Below, one piece after another: positions 1 through 13,389 of a stretch of DNA of 64,000 nucleotides (within the stretch, counting starts at the first letter, position 1; each line of letters starts with the position of its first letter). The DNA lies in the NCBI GenBank assembly GCA_015847255.1, contig JADLZK010005861.1:1-64000 (forward strand). The letters are read 5' to 3'. The notes under the pieces are model-generated. The model was not told where the DNA came from. It did not search any database and saw only the letters and a program-made list of their open reading frames with translations. The position numbers were made by a program, and so were the translations under genes. The DNA is from Hyparrhenia diplandra (taxonomy: Eukaryota; Streptophyta; Magnoliopsida; Poales; Poaceae).

Positions 1-3000
1 ATCCTCGGATTCTACACCTATCCTTATCTTTGCACCCATAAGCACAAGTTCGAGCCACTAGAATCTATAGAACCTATCCAATCACCTGGCTATGAGTTGT
101 GCCTACGGTTGATCGAAATGATCATGAGACAACCCATTATAGGAGAGAATTCTGTCTTTCTTCTACACAAGTTAGGGTAATTCATTGACATACCCTTTTC
201 CTTTAGAAAGGAAAAGCCTACCTTTGGAACCATCGAGCATAAAAGGAAAAGTGAGGAGCTTGGAAGACCATATGTTCTACCTTAGACATAATCCACCCCT
301 AGTCAATCTCAGAGGCCAGATCCTATCCTTTCAAGAAAAGGATAATGTATTTGGGCTCATCCTAGAAAAGTTGTCCAAGATGATCATCATGGGTTTCTAG
401 AGGAACTTTTCTCTCCTTCTCTAAGCAAGGTTTGTCCTTGACAAACTCAGTGGGTGTTATCTCTTTTCTAGAACTTTTCATAAACACCAAGGGAAGAAAA
501 GGAATCATCCTCTAGACCAAAAAGAAGTTTTGATAGCCAGTTCATAATCATTCCAATCCCTTGATTTAGCTACCTATCCCAAGTCATCAATACTCTAAAC
601 CCCTCCAAGGGAAGAAGTAATTCTACTCTTGAATCTCTTATGGCGGTGACTTTGGGAGACAAACTTCTAGCTTCACAAGAGACCTTTTGAGTGCCTATAA
701 ACCAAATCCTCTTAAAGAAGAGTCTCTTAGAAAGCATCCTTATTCTTGCTAAGGACATTGGGAGCCCAAGGATGGCATATCTAATGACGCCATAGAAGGA
801 GAAGCGAAATTATCTAGAATCCATTCATATCTTCTCCGCTTCTATTTCAGACTAGATAACTTATCCAAACCCATCTTTAACCTCATCCTTGACCCCAATG
901 AATCCTCTTGTGCTCTTTTCCTTGAGTCTCCCTACGATCCTTGAAATTCCAAGTATAGACATCATAAAGGATCTAAGGAAGACCGAGAAAGAGCATTATC
1001 AATGGTGGAGAACATCCATGAGCACACAAGTTACTCCCCGAACATTCTACCCAATCCTTGCCCATGTGAACAAACTCTAGAAATTAATTGCCATCTCTAA
1101 CCTTGCCACCTACAAGATCTCAACCCCCTTAAGATAATTGTTCATAAAGATTCGTAAAGGGTGGTTGTTGATCTCATTGGCTTAATTTTGAGATTGGTAA
1201 TATAAGGGAAGCCTCTTCATCATCTTGAATAATATTTGAAAGGTTTCCCAAGGACGAGCTTTTTGTCCTAAAACAAGCACTCTAGGGAAAATAACATAAA
1301 TGAAGATCTTTTGCTATAATACCCCTTGCATAATGAGCATAGGGATATAATTGTGAGAATATTCCTTCCGGGTATTTTTTTGTTACTAACCATTTCAGGT
1401 CAAGAACAAAGAGAACGAAGGATGACAAAAGTAAAGGTATGTCCAACCAATTATTGTGCAACATTGAATCACTCTCATGTAAAATTGATAATTCTTGCCA
1501 TGTTGCTACCTTACCTTGGTAGTCTCTACCTTTAAGACATTCTCAAATTGCTATCATTTTCATCTCCATCCGAGTAACTCTCTAAAAAGTTTTCATGTCA
1601 CCCTTATGCCGCTATAGTATGCTTTGGTTTGGAAGTACGCACATACTTCCAAAGGCTTTTAAATTAAGCGTGGTGCTTAGGTTAAGATGCCTTCCTTAAT
1701 TGAATTAGACATGGAGTCTAGTTTGGTTATTGAACTAAAAATTACTTGTGTAGACATTGGTATATTTTGTTGAACTAACCCCTGCGAGAAGAAGAACTCT
1801 CAAATAAGCTTGGGGAAGTCCTGAGATAAACTCACACTAGAGATGAAGTAAGAGAAAAAGAGGAGTGCGACAAACAAAGTCTACAATCAAAAAAGCACTC
1901 ACTCAAGGATGGACTCAAGAATGATCAATGCATGGAGAGGAAGAACGAAGCCATCAAAAGATGATCCATCGTACTCTTCCTCTTCATGTGCCCTCGTCAC
2001 TCCACATCTTTGGTTTTGCAACCTCTCTTTTCACTATTGCTCTTTTCCACAAGTTTGAATGATTTCGATGCATGAAAATCAAACTTAAGGTTGAATAAAA
2101 TCATTCCTATAGAGAAGCAAAGTGAAATATGAGATAAATGGTCTATGCTAAAGTTTTGAACCAAACTTTTCGTAGCATAGAAAATGACCTTTAGCCCTGA
2201 CAACACTATCCCTGTTACTACTTGTATATTCCTTCGGGTATGTGTTGTCCACTAATGATGCAGGAATAAAACCATGAGAGGAGCAAAAAGGTCCTACACA
2301 ATTCAAGAGACAAGAAAGAAAGAATGATGCAATAAAGGAGACAAGTTAGAAACAAGATACACAAGAGGCCAAATAAGGAAAGCTTCAAGAAGAAGGAAAG
2401 AATCACCACAAGGTGTTACGGTACCGTCACACTCTAATAAAAGGTAACATCTTGAGGTAAGTTATCATTAACTAAGCTTTTCCCTAATTATGGCACGTTC
2501 ATAATGAATCAAACATGTTGGAGTTATAACCTAACTTTATCTATGCTGCTTAACTCCACATGTTTAGTTCTTTAGTTGTTCCTAAACACCACTCTCTTGA
2601 TCCCATAGTACCCAACCATGTAAATGTTGTTCATCCTGCTTTGAAAGATAGTATAATCATTAAACCATTGATGCTCAATCTTTTGATCTTATCACTCTTG
2701 TTATAAATGAAGGAAACAAATAAGCACTAAGTCTATCTTGTTTAATGTGCCTAAGGATAGAGAAGAATGAATAAAAGTTTTGGTTCTGTTGGTGCTTTCC
2801 CACCAACGGGGCCCATGCACTTGATCTCTACCTTGTCTTTGCAAGCGGGGACACACTTCGAGCAAAATGTGGAGGAGTGTATCACTCCCCAAAATTTCTA
2901 CAAGAATGTGTCCTGAACCTACAAAATGCGCACACTAAACAAGATGTTGCCTCGCTTCCACTCAAACCATGGGACAAGCAAGCAACATGGGTGGTGCTTT

Positions 3001-5420
3001 GTCCTCGAGATCGCTATCTCGGGAGACGCGTCTCGGGAGACGTAGACACCAAGATCGATGATGCACTTGAGGAGTGAGTAAGGTAAGAAGTCTTGTTAGA
3101 GGACTTAAAACACCGAACCCTCGTCGAAAGGTAAGATCGGTAGTTATCTATATTAAATGCATAGCATATTTATTTCCTTGCATTGCATAATCATTTCCTT
3201 TAGCATATTTACATTTACGCATCAGCATTGCATAGAAAGAAACACAAACTAAAGCCCCATGTGGATAATCTCGTGGCGTGTAACAACCCATGAGGATACT
3301 CACGTGGTGGCATAAAAATAATTATGCATTCATATAGTTGCATTTGCATCATAGTTCTTTGCATGCATATAAATATATAAAACTCAAAAACATTTAGAAA
3401 AGAAATCTTGCTGAAGTTTTATCTAGAATAATCATGATCTATCTTGAAAATCTCTAGACACATGAGGCCTATGTGGCCAACCACTAACGTTTAATCAAGT
3501 TCCACTAGCTTTGTTGTCTATTTGAGTTCAGCCAGGATTCGAAGGGAGAGAGACATGATAGGCCGACTTCATCGTCCTTTGTCTACCTCAACTTCCACAT
3601 CATCAACCCGACATTCCAATCTAGCTTGGGGAGGGCACCCCCGATTACCCCGATAAGTATCTCTATCTATACTATATATATTATTAGCTAAATATTTGGT
3701 TTGCTATAGAATTTGCTAAGAGTCTAGTTTTATAAAGTCTAGTCATTTAAAGAGTCTTTAGTAGAGTGTGATCTTTAGGTTTGGGAATAAATAAATATAG
3801 AAAGTGTATAAGAAGTTGTTTTTCTGCCAAGATAAAATGAACTCTAGAATAAATAAAAAGCATGGAGATGATGAATAGTTGCTCCGTCATAATTCCTTTC
3901 AAGTACCTAGCTTTCAAGCTTAATATCTCTCGAGCCTTTAATGCAAACTGCTTTTGACTTGAGATTTGCTCTGAACCTAAAACCTGTGTGTAGCAAATGC
4001 TTGCTCTAAAGTCTAGGTAATTGACGGATATGATATATGAAAGTTTGAGCTACTGTTTATCTTACTCCTAGTGATGCTAGATTTACGGAGATTTATTTTG
4101 AAAATATAAAAGTGCACATGATAAGTTCCCGTATGTGAGTGTTGAAACTCCTACCATAGCCATATATACATGCTCTTTAGATTAGGAAAACCTTTTTGAG
4201 ATATATATAGGTTGCTTACTTTGCATTGAGTTTGGTCAATCTTTGTCGACCCTTAGAAACTTGTCATGCTGATCACATACACTCCATCCACCTCACCACA
4301 CTCCACTCTACTTCACTCACATTTATGCTACTGCCACCCTGGGAGTACGCATCCACCATGCATTCACTACACATCCACCATAGATCCACTATATATGTCC
4401 ACAAAAAAAAATGTTCTACTCCTATCCTGGGATAGAGCAACCAAAAATATTCCCTACACCCATCCACTCATCCGTATCCAGCCAACATCCTATAAAGCTC
4501 CAGTACTCTTGTCTATCTCTCAAAAGTTAATTGCAAAAGAGACTTGGGTTGTATTAAAAAAAAAGAAGAGAATAAAGGAGAGTTAAAAAATGGAATAGTG
4601 TCCGCTGAAAACAATGGGTACTTAGATGCCCGCCTCTCCATGAAAAAAAAAAGGAAAAAAAAAAAAAAATGAGAAAAGAAAGAAAAAGAGTATACAACCC
4701 GGGTTCTCTGAAATAGTCCAGATTCCAAGAGAGATGATTCCTCAAGGAGCAAAAGTAGAATTAGGCTTTCCCCTCAATCCATTAGATACACCTCATTGCA
4801 TTTATTGCATTCCCTACCATCATACCTACCACCATATTCCATACACATGCATCATTTGATCAGTATGACTTGTGACTTTGGATCCATTGCTTGAACTTAC
4901 AATATATGCTTAGTAAGTAGATTTAGTTTTCTCCCACCTATGAGCTCCACATATAATCCTTAGATATAGGGTGAGAGAGAAGAAGGCATAGTGTCCAACT
5001 GCCTTATTCCAAAAACACCACATATTATGAGAGAAAGGCAAAAACAACCTTATTGCCTTAGTGAGGATCCACCAATACCACAAATGAGAGACTTGAAAGG
5101 GTCATACTAAAGGAACTTTGAGTTTTATTTTGAAAACTTGCAAAAACTCCGGAATGATAGTTGTACAAAGAGTTTGAGACATGGTGCTTGACTTGATTGT
5201 TCTATCTTTCAATTGCCCAAGATCCCAAGAAAAGGCTATAAGCTCCATGGTTAAAGGTAATATGGGTAAGTTGAAAGTTGAACAGTTCATTCTTATCTGA
5301 AGGAGAAATTTTGTTTGAAAGATGTGTACTTTTGAGGCGTGAAAGCGTTGTAGCAACTCCCGATCCATTGCTAAGTTTGGCTTTGCTAGGGACTAGCAAA
5401 GGGTAAGCTTGGGGGAGCTT
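1..5420 (+). mobile_element. Internal 3' region of a Ty3/gypsy-like (Athila/Tat-type) LTR retrotransposon
   Basis: This stretch has no long open frame and no recognisable gag, RT or integrase motif. It is assigned to a retrotransposon because it runs straight into a polypurine tract and an LTR at 5405-5421, and because parts of it resemble the internal region of the complete element at 55447-62476. Shared pieces include the block around 1360-1440 (compare 58595-58670), the block around 1655-1740 (compare 59460-59550) and the A-rich tract near 4550-4700 (compare 60540-60640). The long non-coding region between pol and the 3' LTR is typical of Athila/Tat elements. The 5' part of the element lies outside the window. 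The lineage is an inference. Confidence 0.7.
5405..5420 (+). promoter_or_regulatory. Polypurine tract of the first retrotransposon
   Basis: The purine-rich string aagcttgggggagctt lies directly before the TG that opens the LTR. This is the expected site of plus-strand priming in reverse transcription and fixes both the orientation (+) and the LTR start. Confidence 0.75.
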
Positions 5421-6874
5421 TGACACCTGTTATAGCATAATATTAATAGTCAACTAAACATGAAATAAGGGCATAAAACGAATAATCACATAGACTAGGG
5501 GCTTGACCGACGAGAATTCCATGAGTTTTGGTGATTTATATATTTTTCGGGGACTAAACGAGGAAAAGCCTAGAGTTTACAAGACATATGAAGCATAAAC
5601 ATGTTCCAAACATATTCCAAGATGGAACCATTGCAAAGAGCTCGTCGAGACGATCGAAACGGATATATTGTTTGCTATATTCAGAGTCCAGAATCAAAAG
5701 ATATCACCTGCAGAGCAGAGTTCACTAAAACGGCCATAACTTCCTCATCCGGACTCCGTTTCCAGCAAAATACCAGTCATTGGAAAGCTATCGACGAGAC
5801 CTACGCACCCAAGAAAGATGAAGCCCAAATTCCAAGATGGCCTGGCAGCCGCCAGGAGTTTGAGTCCGAATCCAGCCCGCTTCATAGGTCGGTTGTAACC
5901 GCCATTGAGGAGTAATCTAGTCCACAAATTAAGGTCAGTTTGATCCAAGGGCTGTGGTTCATCCCCCAGGGCTATATAACCAGACCCCCTGACCCCTGGG
6001 CTTCATACCTAATTCATTCAATTCATTCGACAGGCTGAGGCCCTGACCTCTCCTCTCTAGTTCCAATCTAGACTAGAACACCATGTAGAACTAGAAGCCC
6101 TAGAGTGAGTTGAGAGCAACCGTCAAGAGAGATTAGAGCCATAGTCTCCATGAGAGAGACTAAAGCTAATCTTCTTTAGAGATCTAGAGCGTGGGTGAAG
6201 GGAAGAGCTACTGGAGGAAGCACCGGACCTGTCGGTGACTCCTCTACATCTTGTACCGTCGGGATCAAGTCCCATTAACATTGGGGCTTGCTTCTGAGAC
6301 TTCGATGGTGGGATCAACTTCTTATTTGAGTAAGTAATATTGTTCTTATTATTCTTATTGTTCACAACTCTTGCTTGAGTACTTTAATCTATAGGACCCT
6401 ATAGGTTAGAGGAGTAGCTGTAGGTTTAGGCGTGGTGCTTAGACCAAGGTTACTTGTGGATGCACCCTACCTTCCGGAGTGTGGTAACTAACGGGGGTGA
6501 CTTATAGCCTCGTTAATTCTTTGTATTCCACCTCCCGTTGGATAGGCCTAGCAGGACCTTTGGCTTGGGGTTGGCATTCTTTGCAAATGTCTTTCTCCTT
6601 GAATCATGTCCCCATAAGACAATATCAACATAGCTTACAAGGATAAGAACTAGACAACCGTAGGAATCTCCTTACCTTCTTACCCTCTCATTCCTTGATT
6701 GCTGCTCAGTTCTATGAATTAGTCGGGTTAGTTATATGCCTCAAGTTATCCTCACACCATCCTCCCTGTGGATTCGATATTAAAACCCTCTCCCGAGTGA
6801 AGTGCTCACCGGTATCCGTTCGCTTGCGGATTATACAAATTATAAATATTTCTGTGGGTTAACTTTTACCAACA
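5421..6874 (+). repeat. 3' LTR of the first retrotransposon
   Basis: The LTR starts TGACACCTG right after the polypurine tract and ends in TTTACCAACA at 6874, giving about 1454 bp bounded by TG and CA. A TATA box (gctatataac) lies at 5971-5980. The 3' part has the U5 style of Athila/Tat LTRs (gcgcttgcgg-like wording near 6820-6835). The five bases after it, GTACT at 6875-6879, are the expected target duplication, but the 5' partner is outside the window. The downstream sequence is CACTA-1, so the retrotransposon inserted into the DNA transposon. Confidence 0.8.
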
Positions 6875-7249
6875 GTACTGCATTGGCGGCGAAGGGAAGA
6901 CTCGCTCTTGGTCACCCAGGCGGCTGATTTGAACCCGCCGATCCAGTCGCGCAAAGGAAACAAAGTTGCAAGTGTTAGAGTTGAGTACATGGGGAAACCG
7001 AAACGTAATTATTTGCTATCATACTCACGGAGAGTCGCGAGCGTCTTGGTCGAGTCGGAAACGGGCCGTGGAGCGATCGGACCGAGGAGCGTAGGTGGCA
7101 AAGTGTGTCCACCTAACGTCGCAAGGAACCTAGTAAGTTCCTCGAACCTATCGGACATTGCCTTCTGGCGTGGCCTCCACCTCCTCTCGGCGCCCCCTTT
7201 CCTCGGCTAGGCTGCTGGGCTTGCACCTCACGAAGTCGTCTTTCCTCCT

Positions 7250-9050
7250 CTATTCGAGCACGCAACATTTAACCCCGGTGTTTTGATAATGCAAACCCGA
7301 ATAAGGCATGAAGATCAATGTACAACGGGTAAAGCAAACCTCAAGTCGCCCGACCCGTCCCATTGCCACGCTTCGCCCGTGGTCGTATCGGTGGGTCGAT
7401 TGTCCGCCATCCGTGCTTGGGCGTCGGGAAGTCACGAGGCCTCTCGCTGTTGATGATGCCATCACCGATGCCCAACCTCCGTGCTTCTTGCCTTCAAAAG
7501 AGCCCATGGACGATGTACGTATCAATGTCATGAGCGGACGGATCGTAATCCTCCCCATGTTTCTGCCGAGCCGCCGCCGTGTACTCAACGATCCGGGTGC
7601 CCACACTCGAAAACATCAGACTTCGCCTTGCCCTTGTGCGACATGCAGAAGACCTGCCAGTCGTTGCAGTCTCGGCCGGGATGTGCATCTAGCTGTAAGA
7701 AAGAAAGGAAGAGGATTAGTGAGCTGGACCAATAAATCTTGGAGCCTCCAAATCGATTAAAAAAACACGTACCCATAGCTGTTTGTACTCTGCAAGGCTC
7801 TAGCTGCCTTGGTGGTGTGCTAGACCGGTCATCATGGAGCGCCGCTCCCATGCACGCTCGTCGCGCCCTCGGTACTCGTCCGAGAACCACTTGTCCACCT
7901 CCATCGCCCAGGCGTCAGCATGGCCGCGGCTCCACCCGGGGAATCATCTACACGAGCCAACGTCATTTATTTGATAGCCGAGTAGGTCAAACTAAACATG
8001 AATTATTTGAAAGCAATTAATATTAATATTGTTCATGTACCTCTAGAAACTGCTCACGGGTCAACATCTCCTTCCTTGCTTGTTCCTTGTCTATCCTCCT
8101 ACCAAGCACCCGTCGCGTTGTATGTTATGATCGCACGGTGCTTCACCTCGTGATGAATGTCGGTGATGCGCTTTTTGTAGGCTGCCTCAAGCGCCAGGTC
8201 CGCTTCAGCTTGTTGGCCTTCCTTGCAGTCAAAGTATTCCTGCAAACAAAGACGGATACGATGTCACATTCATTGTATCATCAAATAAATGTGATGTATT
8301 GACAAAGAACTTGTGCGAGGTTCACTTACCCGAGCGTGTTCAAGCACCCGCTCCGCCTTCTTTGGTGAAGTCGGGTCTTCGCCATACAGTAGTAGTGGCC
8401 CCACGTGTAGGCCGGCTCTGTCCGCCCGTGGTACGTGACAATACCGGGGTAGTGTTGGCTGCACAACAGCCCGATAATGCCTGCGGGTTTGCGACAGCCA
8501 TTGCCCGACACAACGATCCAGTTCCTGCACAAGTAAAATAAAATGTTAGTATCTCTCGACAATCAAATAAAAAGTAAAACATGTAAAGGATAGTTGCCTA
8601 CAAGCGCCCTTGGGGGCGAACCACTAGGCGGTCTTTGAGGGAGGGGAGGTTAAGGGGAGACATGAGGGGCCTCGCAAGTAGACGCCGCCGCCCTTTCCGC
8701 TGCTGCCGTGCTACCCGAACCTGACGTGCCCCCACCGGAGGCGTCTCCAGTGCACGTGCCCTCCCCGTCGTCGTCGTTGTCACCGTCACCGTTCACTATC
8801 GGTGGCTCACGACCGGGACTGTGCTCGTGGAGCAGGTCCTCGTCATCGTCCTCGTCGGTCCTCGACAAAGGCGGCGGCCCCTAGCCCGGCGGCGGCCGGG
8901 CCTCCCCGTCCTCGTCTGACCCCTCCGCGTCCTCCTCCCCCTCTACTCTGACGTAAAAGTGCGCCACGGGCACCTGACGTCTGTCGTCCTCAACGTCCCG
9001 TCCTCCGGTCGTCCTCCTCGACATCCTCCCCGACGTGTGCTCGCCATCTT
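7250..9050 (-). pseudogene. Second CACTA gene, Ptta/En/Spm-like plant transposase protein, decayed
   Basis: Several minus-strand exons can be seen. One starts after a good acceptor near 8526 and encodes NWIVVSGNGCRKPAGI and then QHYPGIVTYHGRTEPAY, a block I recognise from the Ptta/En/Spm plant transposase family. It ends at a donor near 8330. The next exon (about 8240 down to 8045) encodes a charged helical stretch with many Glu, Ala and Lys, ending near REQFLE before another donor. Further exons lie towards 7300 and the Ser/Asp/Gly-rich N-terminal part towards 9050. Frames change within exons, so no full product is possible as read. In CACTA elements this protein is thought to work with TNP2 on the subterminal repeats. 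CACTA-2 has a matching copy at 37690-39590. Confidence 0.65.
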
Positions 9051-9179
9051 CGATCAATCACCTGTAATCAAAATATAAACAAGACATAATTAGAAAGATA
9101 TGTTTAATAAACAAGACATAATTAGAATGATATGCTTAATAAACAAAGATTTATTACAAAAGACATAATATTACATATG

Positions 9180-12100
9180 TTAGAAGTAATCGGGATCGTC
9201 ATTGGGATTGTCTGGTACATCTGTCCTCTCGTCATCACTATCAAAGTTGTCCAAATAATCAAGACAATCCGAAGGAGGAATGTTGTCTTCATTGTTGTCT
9301 TCATTGTCTTTGGCCAATCGATCAAGCATTTGTAAGTCCTTCAAATTGTACACCTCTTCGCTGTCGTCGCTGTTGTCGCCATCGTCATCAACCATTTGAT
9401 TCTCTACTTCCATTCCTAGAAGTGTAGCTAGGTCTATCACAAAACTCCCGGGTAGCCCCTCTTCTTGATGGAACTCTCCATCATATGTGTTTGGGTTGAT
9501 CAAGTTATAATCTTCATCATTTGGGACAGGCAATTTACCATGGGGCGCTACCTTCTGCACAACCTCCAAACCCTTAAGATAATCTTGGCTTTGGCAGGCA
9601 TATGACAGGTAATAAACCTACATGGCCTGTTGAGCCACAATGTAGACATCGGCTCGTGGATACATGGAATCCGGTCGAACTTCGACTAGCCCAATTGTCG
9701 GGGTACGTTTAATACATTCAGGTTTAAGATGTGGGGCGCCATAAAATGAAAGCTCGTATATTTCTTGGACTCTTCCATGATATTCAATCCCATTATTGTC
9801 AACCGTAAGCACGCCGTTGTTTGTGGTACTTTGATTGGGTCGACTCTGTTCGTAGCTTGTCATGTGGAATCGATACCCGTTCACATCATAACCGGTAAAT
9901 GACTGGACCCTTACTTCGCAGCCGTTTGCAACAACAATCAACTCTTTATCGATGGAAGGATCGGATTGGGCCTGCAAGTTGAAGGAGGATAGAGCGTTAT
10001 AATTTTGATTGGAGCGCAACTAGACATTACCTTTCTTTTGAACCACGAAATGAAATCGGGCCTCTGTGGCCCCGCACCTCTTGAAAGAAGGGTATCAATT
10101 TCATGTGGCTCTGGAGCCCTCGATTCAGGCCAGGAATCATGAATTTCTCTTTGTACAGATCCACCTTTGGCGAGTTGGTGAGGACATATAGCATGATACT
10201 GCGCCACTCTGCATTGCTCAACTGCTTAGTGGTAGATGCACTCACGCTTCCGAATTGGCCTTGGAAAAGGGCTGAGCTTCGATTGATTTTCGCAAACATT
10301 GTAATGAGGGGTTTGATCATGCACACGAGTAAGGTTCTCGGTATAGTATTTTGCTGTGAAGTCTGACACCTCCTCTACAACGGATGCCTCTACAACTGAA
10401 GGCTCGATCCTGGCTTTGTTTCTACATTTTTTGCATACATTCTTTAGAGTTCTCTCGATTGGGTAACACCAATGGTACTGCACCGCCCCCCCATATGTAC
10501 CTCATACGGGAGGTGCAGAATCATATGCTGCATCAGCAAGAAGAACCCAGGAGGAAATATTTTCTCCAACTTACACAGTAACACAGGTGCCACTTTTTCC
10601 AACTTTTTGCATACGGTCCAAGAGACCTGCTTCGCGCATAGCTGGTGGAAGAAATAACTCAACTCTGATAGCACAAGCCATATACTCTCAGGGACAAAGC
10701 CCCGAACCATTGTGGGAAGAAGCCGCTCAATCCATACGTGGTAGTCATGACTCTTCATCCCGTTGACTCGCAGAGTAGTTAAATTGACTCCCCTCTTGAC
10801 ATTATGTGCATAACCATCTGGAAACCTCAGTGTCTTCATCCATTTAAGTACTTCCCTCCTTAGCGTGATGGACAAGACGAAGTCGGCCTTAGGTCTTCTC
10901 CATCTCTTCCCGCCTGCGGGAGGCCTCATCTCTAGCTTAGGTCTATCGCATAATGTTGCGATGTCCACTCTAGCCTTAGGGTTGTCCTTAGACTTATCAA
11001 TGGTTCATGAGGGTGCCAAAAAGTGCCTCCGCAATATTCTTCTCAGTGTGCATAAAGTCAATGTGATGTGGCACAAGAAGGTCATCATGATAGGGGAGCC
11101 TCTCCAAGCCGGACTTATGAGTCTACATATGCTGCTGACCATATCCCACAAAACCACCACCTTGTTCATTGGCCACAAGAGAATGTAGGCGAGCACGAAC
11201 CTCGGCACCAGTCTTCATCGGCGATGGAGGTTACGTCACTACGACCCCTTTTGTAAAGTTCTTCATGTCTTATCCGAATGGATGGTCAAGAGGCAGAAAC
11301 TAACGATGTTGATCGAACGACGAAAACTTACCACCCTTCTTCAACCAAATGAACCTAACACGTTCCTTGCATATTGGGCATGGGAACTTTCCGTGAACAC
11401 ACCAGCCTGAGAACAACCCATAGGCCATGAAGTCATGAATTGAGTACTCGGTACCAAACGTGCATTTTGAAGGTTGAATTTGTAGCTCGGTCGTATGTCC
11501 ATACGCCACGTCCCAAGCCTTGACCAATTCATTGATCACGGGCTCCATGAACACGCCCATCTTATTCCCAGGGTGTCCGGGAATTATGAGTGACAAGAAT
11601 ATGGTGTCCCGTTGAAAGGCGACACCGGGGGAGATTGGGGGAATAACGAACACGGGCCAACATGTGTAGGGGGCGCGTACTCATTCCATACGGATTGAAC
11701 CCATCTATTGCTATCGCAACACATACATTACGTGCCTCCATTTTGCTTTCTCGACGCTTTTCATCAGTATTGCCATGCCTCACCATCGATGGATGTACCA
11801 TCTTGTCGATTGTGCGGTTTGCCTTTTTTGTGCCATGTCATCTACCAGCGCGGATTCCTCGGTCATGTATAGTCGTTGGACCCTCGGTAGAACGGAAGGT
11901 ACCTAAGAATTTTTTTGGGCGGCGTCAAGTCGCTTCTTCCGACCATCTCCGGTTGGTACCTCTTCGTCGCGAGAAGATTTACACTCCGTACAGTACTTTC
12001 CATCTGCGTGTTCTTTCCAAAATAGGACACACCCATTCACACATGCATGTATCTGCTCATACGGCATCTTAAGTGCTTTAAAGAGTTTCTGTGACTCATA

Positions 12101-12687
12101 CATGCCCGTTGGCGGGCAGTGGCCCTTTGGAAGGAGGGTGCCAACCACGGACAACAACTTATCGAAGCCTGTTCGACTCATGTTTAACGTAACTCGGACT
12201 TCAGCCCTAATAAGCGACCAATGCCATCCAGTTGTGAAACCGTGGTGTTCTCGTGAAGGGGTTTGGCGGCCAAGTCCATCATTTCGTAGAACGCCTTTGC
12301 CTCCTTCTCCATCGCCTCCTTATCATGGGCGTCATTGAAAAGTGCTTGGTGGACATCTTCTAACATGTCTACAACCCCAGCATCACCATCACATGCCTCT
12401 AGGCGTGGTCTCACCACCTCCTCTCTCATACGTTCTGCTTCACCATGGTAGACCCACACGGTATAGTCCTTGGTGAATCCAAAATCCAGAAGATGTTTTT
12501 GCATATCCTCTCGGCAAACTCTCCTCTTGTTGTCACATTTTTTAAATGGACACCAAACTAGCAAATGACCACGAGCATGAGCATTGGCCCATATCATTTC
12601 CAAGAAATCATTGGTCTTGTTCAACCATTCGATGTCGTGATCACGCTTACTTCTATGGCCGTCGTACATCCACTGACGGCCCTCCAT
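9180..12687 (-). pseudogene. TNP2-type CACTA transposase, frameshifted
   Basis: The reading runs from a start at 12687. 12687-12184 is the transposase-associated N-terminal domain (CPFKKCDNKRR, DYTVWVYHGE). 12181-11903 contains the Cys-rich TNP2 entry (HACVNGCVLFWKE, YCTECKSSR). 11801-11300 is the TNP2 core, with AIAIDGFNPYGMS carrying a probable catalytic Asp and GKFPCPICKE at its end. 10968-10444 is a DUF4218-like block (LPYEVHMGG). 10019-9618 is a DUF4216-like block (SFTGYDVNGYRF). 9569-9180 is an acidic tail rich in Asp and Glu. The order and length (about 3.5 kb) fit an autonomous CACTA transposase, but at least five frame changes and lost joins make it non-functional as read. It lies on the strand that reads away from the 15029 terminus. 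Confidence 0.85.
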
Positions 12688-12689
12688 CC

Positions 12690-13289
12690 TTTAGCAATAC
12701 CAACCATGAATTTCATCTAAATGCGGTTCCTACTGCCTAATGGGTAAGGGTAGGTCCTAATGCCACCCGCGGATGCGTAGATGGGTCAGTTTCCATGCTA
12801 CGATCCGATCGAGACAGAATTTCGGCAGCACCTCCCTGCTGTTCTCCTGATACACGTCCTGCAAGGAAGAGTGTGTATCCGGAGAACAACAGGATGGTGA
12901 TGCTGAAACTCTGCCACTGACTAGAGCGGAACATAGAAACTGACTCATCTACGCATCCTCGGGCCGTCCAAAAAACGTGGACAATCTGAAACAGATACGG
13001 TCGTACATATGCAAAGAAATGCATACCTCCAGCCGTATCTCTTTCGGACGGGAGACGCCTAACTAGGTTATGCGATCTACGACCATGCGAGGAGTTATTC
13101 ATACCTAGGGTGTCGGTGGCGAGCCGAAGCAGTGCAGGCAAACCCACAACGCCGAGGACGAAGATCTGGGACGTCGAGGTACTTCGACAGGCTTTTTTCT
13201 GCGAAAAGGAATAATTGGAGATGAACTGGAAATTTTGGCAGAACCTCCCCTACAAGGGAGGCTTTTCAATACCTGAAAAAAACATGGCA
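12690..13289. other. CACTA-1 region upstream of the transposase
   Basis: No coding domain is visible between the TNP2 start and the hexamer repeat. A short stretch around 13255-13300 has a match in CACTA-2 at 42046-42110. That match is what allows the CACTA-2 deletion to be placed. Confidence 0.5.
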
Positions 13290-13299
13290 TGATGGCCAA

Positions 13300-13375
13300 C
13301 ATCCACATATCCATATGCACATTCTCAACTACTATATCCAAATCCATATCCATATCCACATATCCATATGCATAC
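13300..13375. repeat. (ATCCAT)n-like hexamer microsatellite
   Basis: Repeated ccatat/atccat units, slightly degenerate, lie inside CACTA-1 next to the transposase promoter region. An open frame through it is an artefact of the repeat. Confidence 0.75.
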
Positions 13376-13389
13376 CTACTACCACTACT

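Noticed and set aside
4513..4752. Phe/Ser-rich minus-strand frames
   Set aside because: Complement of an A-rich tract in the retrotransposon interior.
1..5420. Search for RT or integrase motifs in the first retrotransposon
   Set aside because: None seen on either strand; only short frames without motifs.
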